The notes: generated by a model from the sequence alone, not told the origin. A stretch of 64,000 nt of DNA from Amorphophallus konjac (GCA_022559845.1 CM040125.1:285124200-285188199), one strand, 5' to 3'; shown: positions 39,999 through 51,826, counted from the stretch's first letter. Made by a program: numbers and translations.

Positions 39999-41386
39999 TC
40001 AATGAGCTATTTTGGGCCTCAAGCTTCTTAAAGCTATTACATAAGACTTCCACTGATCTCTGCCTTCTTTTAAGTTTTCCACAGGATGGTGAATCTTATT
40101 GATTTTCCACAGAGCTTGGATAGTTATGCACTCTTCTCCATCTTCATTGCTGCCGAGATCCCGTATCTTGATCGGAGGGAGATGAGATGGATCTTCGAAT
40201 ACTTGCCGTGGAAGCCCGAGTTGAGGAAGGCACCGATGTGAGTTATACAAAACGAATTCTGAAGCGCCTATGAGTCGAAGGTCTGTTCCGGGAGAAAATC
40301 TTGCACGGAGTTCTTGAGTCTTGAGTATTCCCGAGGCGCAAGTGAAGAGATTCTTTGGCATCACCTTGAGGTGTTCTCGCCATTCCACCCTCTTCTTGAT
40401 TTGAGGTATCCGGTTCATCACCCTATTACTTATTCCTAATGAGCCGGTCATATAAAAGAGTGGGCTCTTTGAGAAGATTCTTGAGGATTGTTGGGCTTCA
40501 TCACATGGATCAAATTTGAAATGGAGGTCTACCCAACTAGAGAGAGCTAGCATGCATCCGTAGATGGGTCTTCCCATTGCTGCCGAGGTAAGCCCGCTAT
40601 AGAGATAAGCTAGAACAGCCGGTCCGATTCTCTCTCTTCCCATAAGCTCGCCACGGCGCTCAACTGTGCCTCCTCTAGAAAATCCTCCGTGGATGGGAAT
40701 AAGAGTGCTCCTGCTAAGCATACCACGAAGGCCTTGGTCACCCGTTCGATTTCTTCTTCTTCTTTAGCTTGATCCGCTCTCTTGTACACCCATGAGGCAA
40801 GCTTTAGAAGATTGATTCCTTTAGTGACCTTGATTTGATTCACTAAGTTTAGGGTAGGTATCAATGTGGTTAGAAGTTCATGTGAGGAGATTGGTTTTGG
40901 CATGATGGCCATCTTCTCTTCATCCCCTTGCTTTATTTTCTTTAAACCTAAGATCATCTCTAATTCTTCTAATAGGATAGTGGCTTCAAAGGTAGAGAAG
41001 AGAAAGGTATGAGTAGAAGGATGCCATATCTCTACAAGAGCTCCTATAGCTGCCCAATCAAGATGGATTTGGTCATGGTGTTTAGCATGGGTAACAAGGC
41101 TCAGGAGGTGCCATCTTGCTAGGTAGACCCTCATATCTGAAGAAAACTTGGAAAGGATAAGTGGCAGCCACTTAATTTTTGTAAATCTCCTAGCTCCTGG
41201 GACATTTGGATAATCCTGTGGAAGAAAGAAAAGAAGGAGAATACATGAGCGATAGAAGTAGTTCAGTGAAGAAGAGAAGAAGAAATAATACTTTACCTGG
41301 TTCATGGAGATTCTACTGCTGATATGCCCATTAATCTCAGTTAATCTGGGAGTTGAGGACTTTGATCTCTTAATTGCCCTTTCCAT
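39999..41386 (-). pseudogene. TE3 second antisense gene, PMD/DUF7745-like, two exons
   Basis: Exon 1 (41386-41297, 30 codons) starts MERAIKRSKSSTPRL and ends at a GTAAAG donor. Exon 2 starts at 41215 after a CACAG acceptor. It contains WAAIGALVEIWHPSTHTFLF, EELEMILGLKK and VTKAFVVCLAGALLFPS, the pattern of plant-mobile-domain and related DUF7745 proteins. About 40620-40640 the reading frame must change: the conserved AVLAYLYSGLTSAAMGRPIY and later sequence lie in the frame that ends at 39999. It is thus frameshifted. It has no coiled coil. Whether it and the downstream antisense gene were one unit is unclear; hairpin-rich DNA (39480-39900) lies between them. Confidence 0.65.
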
Positions 41387-42837
41387 CTCCAGTTTGCGAA
41401 AAGAACACGAACAGGAGAAGAAGCAGCAGAGCTCCGAAGGATTGCTTTGATTGATTTGAGGAAGTGACTTCCTTTATAGAAGTCCAGGGGGGTCTTAAGG
41501 CTGATCGGAGTTAGAAAGTTTATGGCTATTAGGACTGGGTTTAGCTTTCGAATCGGAAACGGAAGCTTGTGCTTAATTAACGCCTTCTGTTAGGGCGTCA
41601 ATTGTTGAATTGACGACCTAACCGAGGTCGTGTTTTAGTTCACACCCTGGAGTGGGTCATTTTCTTCTTGAACTCTCGATGAATTTTACGCCTTTTGGAA
41701 AGGCATGTTTTATCTATTGACGCCCTGATGTCAGGCGCCTTTTATGTTTTGACGCCGTCCCTTCTAGGCGTGAATTTGTGAGCTTATGAATTTGCTTCCC
41801 TACATGCTTCGATGAACTTAAGTGCTATTACTTTGTTGGAATTGTTTTTAATTTAGCACTTATGATCATGTCGTGCTTTGAATTGAGTGTTATTCATATT
41901 GTAATTATGGGAGGGCTAATGAACTTTCAAGCGCAGAGGATTACAGGTTTCGAGATGCCCGGATCACTGTTGGAGTAACATCATGTTGTTCTTGTATTTC
42001 ATTCCTGTAAGCATTATTACTATATGGTATTCTACGTTATTATAATATATCAAAGACCTTGTGATTCTGATGAACCTGGAATTTGAGTTCCCCTTCATCA
42101 AAAACAGTGATAATTCCAGAAGAATCTTGATCACATGGATAGGCCGTTGAGTCGTTGAAGGTTTGGGACGATGGTTCCACTTTCTGAGATGATGCGCGGA
42201 CAAACGGGCTTCGGCTTAGTGTCAGCTCGGAGATTTGGATTCTTGACCAAGTCTAGATGGCTTAACAATATTATCCTTGATTATTTTCTATCTTTTAGTT
42301 TGTCTTATCTTTTCCTTTTAGCCCAGCATGCATCATATAGGACTTTGAGCTTCATGCTGAAAATATTCATATTATGGCAATAATGAAAGTCACTCGTTCT
42401 TGATTGAGTTGACATGAGATATTCCACTCCAAATTGAGTACTTTATTCTCTTTGAAGCCGCTCAGGCTATTTCCTTGAATGTTCCTTTGCTGGGTCTCCA
42501 TCTCAATTCCCTTTATTTTTCTACAAATCCACCTTGGTTGTAGCACGTCCACGTTGGCCGGTAACCGCTCTCCAATGGTGTCTCCTTATCGTGCTGCGCG
42601 CACATTTTTATTTTGCTTAGTTTATTCTCTTTTATCCAGCAAATCGATGCTTCCTTGGAATCACTCGGAGTTGTTTCATTCAGAATCTTGGAAAGATTTC
42701 TAATGCTTGGTGTCTGAGGCGTGTCACATCACACCTTGGTGTCAACTTATCAGTTCGTTCCAATTCATTTCGCTGGTTGCGCTTTCACTTCATTTTCGTT
42801 TCATTCCCTTACAAAGCAGACGCCAAGGCGGGGCAGC
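41387..42837. other. TE3 spacer before the 3' LTR, with inverted repeats and polypurine tract
   Basis: This is upstream of the second antisense gene. Bases 41578-41775 hold six inverted-repeat units, the best ACGACCT/AGGTCGT at 41613-41631. The remainder, 41776-42824, is AT-rich with no supported gene. The tract at 42825-42837 adjoins the LTR and is the likely plus-strand primer. Confidence 0.6.
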
Positions 42838-44110
42838 TGTAGACACGCCAAAATTGACGCTATGTTGATCAAATCTCATGTCACTATATTGACGCCCTAA
42901 AGTGAACTTCAATACATTCATAATATGAAGTTTTTCTATTTTTGTGTCTTTTTTGGTTTGTTCTTGTATTTTTGTGATTCGCGACCTGAAGAGGGGCGTT
43001 ATTTTAAAAGCGAACTTACCTAGGACGTGTTCAAAAGAAAGGATGACTAAATGTCAGGACGTCAATTCCTGGTATTATCCAGTTTCAAAATAAATTCCAA
43101 TACTGATTGGCGTCCTTCCTCAGGGCGTGTTTTCAAGTAACGCCTTTATCGCAGGCGTTTTCTCATAATTTTCAAATAAAGAAAGTCTTATTGCCAAATT
43201 TAAATCCAGGAGTTGACGTCTTTGTCAGGGTCGTGTTTTTGAGTAACGTCTTGATTTTGCTTGTCAATTTAGGATTTGACGCCCTTTTGAAGGTCGTGTT
43301 TTATCCTTCAGAGTCGTGTTTGAGTATGCCTTTCCTGAATAGTTCCTTGCCTCCAATGGTCTCCTTGCTCGAATTGGAACTAGAGTCCTACCTTTGATAA
43401 TCATTGCCCATCCTTATCTTCCTAAATCTGTGATTATCTTCGATTTAAACCCTATATAAGCATGCTCTGGTCGATCTTGACAGAGGTTACCGAGGTCAGA
43501 GATTATACATACGGAGGCTCTCTTCATCTTCTTCCTGTGCGATCCTTTAGAGCTCTCTGCTTCCTCTTGCTGTTTCAGGCGAACCAACAGCATCAACCCC
43601 GGTTCCCCTCTACTGTCGTCAGGGATAGCAGGGGTCCTTGCTTATTTATTTGTGCCTTTTCCATCGGTCATCATCCACCGTTTTCTTTTCTTGCATTAGT
43701 ATCATATTTCTCCTTTCCCTAACTCTTTAGGGGTTTTAAAACTAAAAAAGGTGCACATGTTGTGTTCTCTTTCATCATCATATCATCTATTTGGGATTGA
43801 TACTGCATTCACTCTTGGCTGATCCATCTTTTCTATTTGTTTGTTCTTTTTTACAAGGGTAATCAATAAGGAAAACCCCCTTCATCGACCGGCCGATAGA
43901 AGGAGGATGAAGGAATTCACAATCCATCCCGCATCCCACTTATCACCAGGTATTCGCGATCATCTATTTTTATTATTGAGGTAACCCCTCTGGCGATCAC
44001 TCTCCTTTATAGCACCACGTGCTTTCTTTTCTTCTTATTATCATCTCCATCCTTTTATATATCTCACATGAGTGGTTTGTTCCACATGTGTGGAGTTATC
44101 ACGATCCACA
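42838..44110 (+). repeat. TE3 3' LTR
   Basis: It is the 1273-bp counterpart of 15692-16964, preceded by the purine-rich AAGGCGGGGCAGC (42825-42837). TATATAA is at 43453-43459. Confidence 0.93.
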
Positions 44111-44264
44111 ATGACTCAAATAAAATGAAAATTACATTAAAATTACTCAAATAGATAGCACAAAAGGGATAATTGGGCCTTTATAGAGAGAGGCCCGAAC
44201 TCAAACGATGCCGGAGTGTGAAGAAGACCCTAGCCAAAGGGAGTTGTGGATGATGCCTCCTTCA
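44111..44264 (-). repeat. TE2 LTR, second part of the split copy
   Basis: It starts with the TE3 target duplication ATGAC (44111-44115) and continues exactly where the intact LTR does at 51676. It ends with TTCA at 44264 where the intact copy has ATCA. The sequence CCCAGGGGATT on the minus strand just inside (44265 onward) is the polypurine tract. Confidence 0.9.
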
Positions 44265-44703
44265 AATCCCCTGGGCTGTGAAGAGCTCGACTCCGTCGAG
44301 TAGGGGTCCGTCCGACTGTGGTACTGCTCGAGGAGGTCCGGATCCAACCACTGGAGATCCTCCCGACTCACCCAAGAATCCTCTGAAGGGGGCCAATCCT
44401 TCCACCTGACGAGATAGTGCTCATATGCCTTGCTCCGAGTGGTAGTGACTTGTTCATCCAATATTTGTTCAATTCGTTCACGCTGGGCTCTCTTGGCTGG
44501 TGGTCTCTCCTCACGGGTGGGTGCTCTCTCAATGGAAGAAGTAGGCTCAATCTCCTCACTAGGTACCACCGTGGGTCCCTTATATGGCACTAGGTCGGCG
44601 ACATTGAATGTGGGACTTATTCTATACTCCTCAGGGAGATCTAACTCGTAGGCATTTGCACCAATGCGCCTCAAGATCGGGAAGGGACCAGCCCCACGTG
44701 GCC
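44265..44703 (-). CDS. TE2 integrase C-terminal tail and chromodomain
   Basis: After the frameshift this frame encodes the GPF-type integrase tail (IGANAYELDLPEEY, PTFNVADLVPYKG). A chromodomain follows at about residues 65-120 (RIEQILDEQ, YLVRWKDWPPSEDSW). Chromodomains on integrases are thought to direct insertion to particular chromatin. It is the remaining end of the pol gene, not an independent gene, and runs slightly into the LTR. Confidence 0.85.
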
Positions 44704-45534
44704 TCAGTTTAGAGTTGGCTCCCGGGGAGAGCCTCTCCGTCTTACCATCATAAAGTCACCCACATGGAATTCTTGGTGACGCCGATGAGAGTCGGCCAGC
44801 CTTTTATAAGTCTCATTCTTTTTGTTGATGTGCTTGCGAATTTCTTCATGCAATTCTCTAATATGTTGTGCAAAAGACTCGGCTGAAATGGACACTCTAG
44901 CATGCTGGGGAAGGGGAATGAGATCGGAAGGCTTTCTTGGTTTGTATCCATGCACGGCTTCAAATGGACACATCCATATGGACTTATTGATGGAGTTGTT
45001 ATATGCAAATTCGGCCTGGGGTAAGATGAGATCCCAATTTCCGGGGCGATCCTCAACAAGACACCTAAGGAGGTTTCCTAGACTCCGATTGACAACTTCT
45101 GTTTGGCCATCCGTTTGGGGGTGGTAGGCAGTGGAGAATTTGAGGAGGGTACCCATCATGTGCCAAAGAGTTTTCCAAAAGTAGGTAGTGAATTTGACAT
45201 CCCTATCGGAGACTATGGTCTTAGATAGCCCGTGGAGACGGACAACCTCATCAAAGAACAATCGGGCCACATGGGAGGCATCGGAGGTTTTGGAGCATGG
45301 GATGAAATGGGCCATTTTGGAGAATCTATCAACCACCACATAGACGGAGTCATGCCTTTTTTGAGTCTTGAGTAATACTAGCACAAATTCCATACTCAAG
45401 TCTTGCCATGGACGGTCGGGGATGGGGAGTGGGGTATATAGGCCAGTATTTTGTTTCACCTGTTTGGCCGAAGCACATGTTCGGCATTGACCCACTATCT
45501 TGCCTACATCTCTCTTGAGACTTGGCCAATGAAA
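44704..45534 (-). pseudogene. TE2 integrase core (frameshifted at its end)
   Basis: The 263-codon ORF 45495-44704 carries the DDE core: VVVDRFSKMAHFIPC, then VSDRDVKF, then DGQTEVVNRSLG. The C-terminal HHRRHQEFHVGDF-like stretch follows. At about 44740 one base is missing compared with TE4 (minus strand GTAAGACGG against GTGAGGACGG), which throws the frame out before the tail and chromodomain. Confidence 0.87.
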
Positions 45535-46341
45535 CTATCCCTCAACTAGAGCAATGGTTTTGTGGACTCCAAAATGACCAGCTAGCCCTCCCGCATGTAA
45601 TTCCCAAATCAAGAAGTCGCGGAGTGAGGTCTGTGGGATGCAAAGCTTTGGTCCCTTGAAGAGGAACCCATCCTCTATGACAAATCCCTCATGTTCCTTG
45701 CTAGAATGGGTGGTCAAGGTGGTATAGATGTGCCCAAAGTCGGGGCAGCTAGGGTACTCATCCTTGATCCTATCAAATCCGCTCACTTCCACTTGGATAG
45801 TGGATAACAAGGAAACTTTCCTACTAAGGGTATCCGCCGCTCGATTCTCACTCCCGGCTTTCTGTTTGATGACAAAAGTGTAGGATTGGATGAACTCAAC
45901 CCATCGGGCATGTCGGGTATTTAACTTTTGTTGGGAGTTGAGGTATTTGAGGGCCTCATGGTCAGAAAAGATGACAAACTCTTTGGGTAACAAGTAGTGC
46001 CTCCAATGTCATAGGGATTGAACCACGGCATAAAACTCCTTATCATAAGTGGAGTATCTTGTCCTAGCATCACAAAGCTTCTCACTAAAGAAGGCTACCG
46101 GGTGTCCCTCTTGACTAAGAATCCCTCCTATCCCAATCCCGGATGCATCACATGTGACTTGAAAGACTTTAGAGAAATCGGGAAGGCATAGGACCGGGGC
46201 TTGGGTCAACTTTTCCTTAAGTTCCTGGAAGGCTTTAGAGGCTGATTTGGTCCATACAAAAGTTCCCTTCTTGACACAATCGGTGATTGGGCCGGTGATA
46301 GTGCTAAATCCACGAATGAACCTCCTATAGAATGTTGCCAA
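45535..46341 (-). pseudogene. TE2 RNase H and integrase zinc finger (broken)
   Basis: The frame 46341-46009 holds the connection and first half of RNase H ([30 protein letters not shown]). After a stop, 45993-45535 holds the second half (FSDHEALKYL, RAADTLSRK) and the integrase HHCC region (LHAGGLAGHFGVHKT). The frame ends in a stop just before the finger's C-x2-C at about 45480. Confidence 0.85.
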
Positions 46342-46383
46342 TCAATGGAAACTTTGGACCTCATGAAGAGTGTGGGGTTCCGG

Positions 46384-47373
46384 CTAATCAAGAATAGCTT
46401 GGACCTTGTCGGGGTCCATGGAGACACCCTTGGTGGGTACCACAAATCCTAGGAAGGTGATGGATGTGGTCATGAAGTGGCACTTTCCTAAGTTGGCAAA
46501 TAGGCTTTCTTGGCAGAGGACGGTACAAACTTGCCTAAGGTGGTCAAGGTGGGCCTCTTGGGTTTGACTATAGATGAGTATATCATCAAAGTAGACCACT
46601 AGAAAGATCCCAATGAAAGGTCTAAGGGCCTCTGTCATAAGACGCATGAAGGTACTTGGGGCATTTGAAAGCCCAAAAGGCATGACTAATCATTCAAAGA
46701 GACCATCTTTGGTTTTGAAAGCCGTTTTCCACTCATCCCTGGGCCTTATCCTAACTTGGTGATAGTCACTCTTAAGGTCAATTTTGGAGAAAATGGTGGC
46801 TCCGGCTAACATATCAAGCATGTCATCAAGCCTAGGGATGGGAAACCTATACTTGATGGTGATTTTGTTAATGGCCCGACTATCCACACACATTCTCCCT
46901 GACCCATCCTTCTTAGGAGTAAGAAGGGCCGGCACGGCACATGGGCTTTTGCTAATGCGAATGAAGCCCTTCCTAATGAGTTCCTCTATTTACCTCCGAA
47001 GTTCAGCATGTTCCGTGGGATTGAGGTGATAATGAGGAAGGTTTGGGAGAGTGGCCCCCGGGACTAGATCAATCGCATGTTGCACATCCCGCATGTGAGG
47101 GAGTTGGTCTGGGAGCTCTGTTGGGAACACATCATGGAATTCTTCTAGGAGTTATTGGATTTATATGGGATGTGGATTGGTGGGAGTGGGCTCTCCTAGG
47201 CAAATGATCACCGCACATAGAGGTACTCCTTGAACTATCTCCTCTTCAAGTTCTTTCCTAGTGATGAGATGAAGACCCTGGGCCAACCCCGAGGTCCCAC
47301 TTTGTTTGGGAGTTTGAATGAGGGATGGGGTTAGAGGGGTGGAGTTCCCCGAGAATTGTATGGTGGTGGGGTG
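46384..47373 (-). pseudogene. TE2 reverse transcriptase (broken)
   Basis: Readable RT begins near 47150 and is best seen in 46935-46690 ([35 protein letters not shown]) and 46683-46384 ([16 protein letters not shown], catalytic [11 protein letters not shown]). A TGA at about 46687-46689 lies where relatives have tryptophan. Other stops occur upstream near 46990 and 47160. Order and motifs are those of chromovirus RT. Confidence 0.88.
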
Positions 47374-47994
47374 TTATCCTTGAGGGGGAGTGTCCCTCTT
47401 GGTTATGGGACGAGGTGGGGAGGGGTTAAGACGGATAGTCTTACCCTCATGGTCAAAGGTGCATTTGTTGCTCCTACCCAAGATGGTGGCATCTACATCA
47501 TAAAGCCAAGGTCTTCCTAGTAGGATGCTACCTACCTCCATGGGTATGATGTCACACCATATTTGACCATGGTATGAAGAGAAGGTGAGGGGCACAAGAC
47601 ATTGAGTGTTGACCGGGATGGAGTTGTTGTTGATCTATGAGACCCGGTATGGACTTGGGTGAGGGGTGATGGCTAGCCCGAGAAGCTTGACGGTATCAGG
47701 TGATACGGCATTGACACAACTCCCACTATCCAAGATCACTTTCCTTACATGGCTCCCTATTTTGACAAAGGTGTGAAAGATTGAAGTTCGACGCCAATCT
47801 TCTTCTTGGGGTTTTGTGAGGGTGCATCTAATCACTCCTAGATGAGAGTTGGTAGATGGAGTGGTGTGATCTAGACCCGATTCTAGGTATTGGGCTTCAT
47901 ACTCCTCTTCCCAATCTAGTGAGGCTTCATGATCCTCAATGACATCTTCAAGTTCCTTATGGGGTGGAGCTTCTTCCTCAATAAGCAAGCTAGA
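47374..47994 (-). pseudogene. TE2 aspartic protease (broken)
   Basis: Two ORFs (47988-47635 and 47595-47374) lie in the same reading frame, split by a TAG. The first has the retropepsin active site ILDSGSCVNAVSPDTVKLL; the second has the flap-to-C-terminal part ending SILLGRPWLYDVDATI. The enzyme would cleave the Gag-Pol polyprotein in the particle. A further stop at 47374 separates it from the RT. Confidence 0.85.
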
Positions 47995-49380
47995 TTATCC
48001 CTTGGATGGACATTGCCCCACAAAGTGGCCAAACCCTTGGCACCTAAAGCATTGTTGACGCCCGCTACCCGAAGTAGTTCCTACATTTGGGCCTTTGGGA
48101 ATGTCTTCCCTCCGTGGGTTGGGGTGACTAGGGGTGGGTTTGTTTGGAGTGATGGTGGGAGGATGGTTGTAAGGCCTTAATGGGGCGTTCCCACTTGGAT
48201 TATGGGCTTTCATGGGAGTGGCCGGAATGGGCCATGGTCCGATGTTTTTGGGATCGACCGGTCGGGGAGTAGCAAATCGAGGGATCCTAGAGAATCTTTC
48301 TACATCCCTAGCTATTTGATAAGCTATCTCAAGGTTATCAACATCTCTCATAAAAAGCTCTCTTTTGATGTGACTTTTAAGCCCATTCCTAAAGCGGGAC
48401 AAGGTAACGGCCGGGTCCTCATGAACTCCACACTTCAAAAGATAGGAGTCAAACTTCTCAATGTATTCAACCACGGTCTTCCCCTCTTGGGTGAGGCTTT
48501 GCCATTCATCTAAGAGCATTTGATGGTAGGATTGGGGAAGGTATTTGTTCCTAAGTTGGTTCTTCATACCCTCCCAAGTATCATTAGGCTCTCCCCGCTT
48601 AATCCTTCTTAGACCCTCTTGGTTTAACCAATAAGTTTTGGCTAATTTGATGAGATGCATTTTGGCCAACCTTACCCTCCTTTGGTCGGACATAGGGTAC
48701 CATTCAAAGTATTGGTTCATGGCGGTTTCCCACTCTAAGTAGACACTTGGTTCATGGGAATCATCAAAGTTTGGGGCCTCTACTTTAATCATCCTTAAGA
48801 GAGGGTCATCCGGGTCGTTCCGTGGACGCCTTTCATGAATTGGATGGTGGCGGGGTCTCTCATGGTCATAGTAAGGGTCAAGATCTAAGTCTTCCCTATA
48901 AATTTCAGCATGTGGATGATAGGCTCTTGGTCCATGGTTCCTAGGATGGAACTCATCCCTATGAGGCTCAATATGTGGAGGGTGGACTCTTGGGTCATTG
49001 TTCCTTGGGTGGAACTCATTCCTATGCAACTCACCATGTGGTGGATGAACTCTTGGCTCATTATTCCTTGGATGAGGGTCTTCCCTAGGAGGCTCAACAC
49101 GTGGAGGGTGGACTCTAGGCTCATTGTTCCTTGGGTGGAACTCATGCTCTTCAAACCGAGCAATTCGAGTGGTAAGGGACTCAAGTTGGGCAAGAATGTT
49201 GGTAAGGGCAGCATCTACCCTATTCATTTGACCTTTAGGTTCCTCCCTAGGAGCATCTTGATTGAATTGAGGATGGGGATCCATGGGGGGATTTGAAGAT
49301 GAAGGATCGGATCGGTAACTAGCACCACTACGGGTGGGCATGCAAGACAAGGGGCCAAAGATGTTGGACACACAATGCAA
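47995..49380 (-). CDS. gag: TE2 gag
   Basis: The 461-codon ORF has four imperfect tandem copies of a 20-21 residue unit (HPRNNEPRVHPP core) at residues ~80-160, rich in His, Arg and Pro. The retrotransposon Gag capsid domain follows at about 200-345 (YLEWETAMNQYFEWYPM, KHLI-type helices, SYLLKCGVHEDPAVTLSRF). A CCHC knuckle near the end reads CFRCQGFGHFVGQC. Length and order fit chromovirus Gag. The ORF ends in TAA where the protease frame goes on, so gag and pol were probably one frame, now separated by a nonsense codon. Intact over its own length. Confidence 0.88.
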   Translation of the reverse strand: MHCVSNIFGPLSCMPTRSGASYRSDPSSSNPPMDPHPQFNQDAPREEPKGQMNRVDAALTNILAQLESLTTRIARFEEHEFHPRNNEPRVHPPRVEPPREDPHPRNNEPRVHPPHGELHRNEFHPRNNDPRVHPPHIEPHRDEFHPRNHGPRAYHPHAEIYREDLDLDPYYDHERPRHHPIHERRPRNDPDDPLLRMIKVEAPNFDDSHEPSVYLEWETAMNQYFEWYPMSDQRRVRLAKMHLIKLAKTYWLNQEGLRRIKRGEPNDTWEGMKNQLRNKYLPQSYHQMLLDEWQSLTQEGKTVVEYIEKFDSYLLKCGVHEDPAVTLSRFRNGLKSHIKRELFMRDVDNLEIAYQIARDVERFSRIPRFATPRPVDPKNIGPWPIPATPMKAHNPSGNAPLRPYNHPPTITPNKPTPSHPNPRREDIPKGPNVGTTSGSGRQQCFRCQGFGHFVGQCPSKG

Positions 49381-49419
49381 TGGTCCTAGGACTTAGACTT
49401 GATAGAGACAAGTCAAAGA

Positions 49420-49434
49420 CTTGCTCTGATACCA
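49420..49434 (-). promoter_or_regulatory. TE2 primer binding site (initiator Met tRNA type)
   Basis: The minus strand reads TGGTATCAGAGCAAG two bases inside the LTR. TGGTATCAGAGC is the classical primer site complementary to plant initiator methionine tRNA. Confidence 0.9.
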
Positions 49435-49436
49435 AT

Positions 49437-51826
49437 TGATGTGACACACCCTTAGACTTAGGCAAACAAGCACATTCGCAATCAAAACGGGCTAATTTGG
49501 GCCGCCGCTCTCTCGTCGCTCACCCAAGCCCGGGGTAACTTGGCAATGCCAAGGTGAAGTTGAGGGGTTGGGCCCTTGCTGGTAGAGGGCCAGCAAGGCC
49601 AAGATGGGATTCCCAATGGGTGTGGATGCCCAATTCAAGGGGGCCGACAAAGTGCCAAAGGCACCGGTTGCACTTCTCCCACGGTGATCACTCAAGACAA
49701 CGGGGCTTGAGGATTGGGCTCTCACTCGCATAACCAGCGGAATTAAGAACTAATATTGAAAGACAAGTACTAAATGGAGTGAAGGTTTGAGCACTTACTC
49801 GACCGGTTTGAAGAAATCGGTCCCGGTCGGAGACGAGGGCGAGCGGGGAGGCGAGTGGATCCCCACACGCCGCGTCGGGGTAGCTTGACCTGCACAAACA
49901 AGTTACAACACTACACCTCTCACAGGAGGGGGATCTTGGGGTGGGGGTTAAGGGATATTACAACCAAAATTACCTCCACACAGGGAGGGGCCTTCAGCCG
50001 GCCAAGCGGGGAGGGGAAACTAGGATTAAAAGTATTGAACGATGAAGTCACTGGTTCTGCCTACTCTCTCCGAACAGGGATAGGTAGTCGGTGTTGCTGC
50101 TGTAGAACTGGCTCAGGAATTTTGTTGATGACGAGACCGGTAGGGAAATCTTCGTAGCTGGGAAGGGAATGCCTCAAAATTTCCTTAATTTCTTCTAGAG
50201 CCGCTGCTGACCGGGATGGAGGTTTGAAGAGAGCATCAGATTCTCAGACCTGCAGTTGCAGACTTCTAACATCAGATTGCAGAGAACACCCCGGCAGCTC
50301 CAGACCTCGGAATCAAGCGCCGTCAGAGTCGTTGGAATCGTGGACGAGTCATCTTCGCAGAAAAACTGACGGGGAAGCCAACCAATATCAGAGAAGACTA
50401 AGGGATGCAGAACAATGGCGACTGGTTGATGCAGACTGTGGGTAGCAGGACGATGGAGCTGAGGGAGAAAAATGATAACTCCTGCCACAGGCTGCCGAAC
50501 GGAATTCTGCTTCTTGATTATGAACGTAGACAAGGAGAAGAAGAACTTTGCAGCAGAGCTTGTGGGATGATTCCTCCTAGGTTCATCGTGGCAGAGCTTC
50601 TAATCCGGTTCAGGTCCTCAGCCGAGGCAGAACTGCAAAGTTGTGGGAGATTGGACCCCCTGGACGGCTCGGAGATCAGAAGAAGATGAAACCACTTCTG
50701 TCACGAAGGAGACTGGTAGATGCTTCCGACGATGGCTCTTGGGTCTTCAAACTCGTCTGGAGGAAGTCATGGTGGCCACTGCAAGTTACTGGTTCACCTG
50801 TAACTCCTAGACCGCCAGCAGCTTCTTTGCCATAGCCTTCAAGTGACCTAAGAAGAAGAAGAGGTGGTAGTATAGGGTGAAGGGGTGGATGAAGAATGGT
50901 GGAGGGGAGGTATGGGAGGTATGGAGGGTGTCAAATGGTGGTGGAGAGGCAGGAGAAAGGGGGGAATGGCGCAAGGAAGAGGGCTGGTTCAGCTAGAGGG
51001 AGAGGGGTGGGGTGTGCAAGGGGTGGTGGAGAATGGAGGGGAGAGGGGCGAACTATCCTAATGGAGATGGGAGAGGGGCGGCCAAGACCTTGGAGGGAAG
51101 GTGGATTTCAAATTTGAAATGGCCTTGGAAGTTGAGGGATTGTGTGGGGAAAGGGGTGATTTTGTGGGAATGGGGAAGATTATATTGGAATGTGGAAGGT
51201 GGTGTTGGAATGGGGAAGATTCTATCTTGGAACTAGGGGGGGGAGTAATGGAGGCTATGGGAAGTGGAGTGGTCTTAATGGAGGTGGTTGGGGGTTGGAG
51301 GTGGTTGGGAGGAGGAAGAGAGAGAGAGGGGGGCGAACCTCCCTTGGGGTAGAGAGAGAGAAAGAGAGAGAAATAGAGAGAGAGGTAGAGGGAATCACTC
51401 CCAAGGGCTTCTCACCCTAACTAATGGAATCTCTCCAAATTGGACTCAAAATGGCAATTTTCATTCAATGATTCATTACTTTCAAATGAAGGAAATGGGG
51501 CTCTATATATAGGAAACCCACATTTACAATAAGTCCTTACAAAAGACTCAATGACAAATAACCGAAGGGGTAGGGGGGTGTCTTGGGCCAAACCCGAAGA
51601 ATTGGGCCCAATAGCACATTACACAATCTAATGACACTCAAACTTAGGAAAATAAATACAAGACCTAGGGACATGACTCAAATAAAATGAAAATTACATC
51701 AAAATTAGTCAAATAGATCGCACAAAAGGGATAATTGGGCCTTTATAGAGAGAGGCACGAACTCAAACGATGTCGGAGTGTGAAGAAGACCCTAGCCAAA
51801 GGGAGTTGTGGATGATGCCTCCATCA
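49437..51826 (-). repeat. TE2 intact LTR (5' LTR in element orientation)
   Basis: This 2390-bp LTR is bounded by TGATG and CATCA. It contains TATATAT near 51504 on the minus strand and a GA microsatellite near 51316-51390. Uninterrupted here, it shows where TE3 entered the other copy. Confidence 0.92.

Larger units (their letters stand above)
15692..44110 (+). mobile_element. TE3: Tat/Ogre-type retrotransposon inserted in a TE2 LTR
   Basis: Two 1273-bp LTRs (15692-16964, 42838-44110) start with TGTAGACACG and end with CGATCCACA (last copy). The target duplication ATGAC is at 15687-15691 and 44111-44115, and the interrupted LTR sequence joins exactly across it. Net length without TE4 is about 20.8 kb. 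It has gag, protease with G-patch, RT, RNase H, second RNase H, integrase, then two antisense genes before the 3' LTR. LTRs differ at about 33 sites by eye (2.6%). Confidence 0.93.
13448..51826 (-). mobile_element. TE2: chromovirus (Ty3/gypsy with chromodomain) inserted in TE1 integrase
   Basis: Terminal sequences are TGATG at 13448 and CATCA at 51826, with 5-bp target duplication CCCAG at 13443-13447 and 51827-51831. The two LTRs (13448-15691 plus 44116-44264, and 49437-51826) match. On the minus strand the order is LTR, initiator-Met-type primer site, gag, protease, RT, RNase H, integrase, chromodomain, LTR. Length without the nested TE3 is about 9.96 kb. Long 2.4-kb LTRs and a chromodomain suggest a Tekay/Del-like chromovirus. 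Many stops mark it as inactive. Confidence 0.92.
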
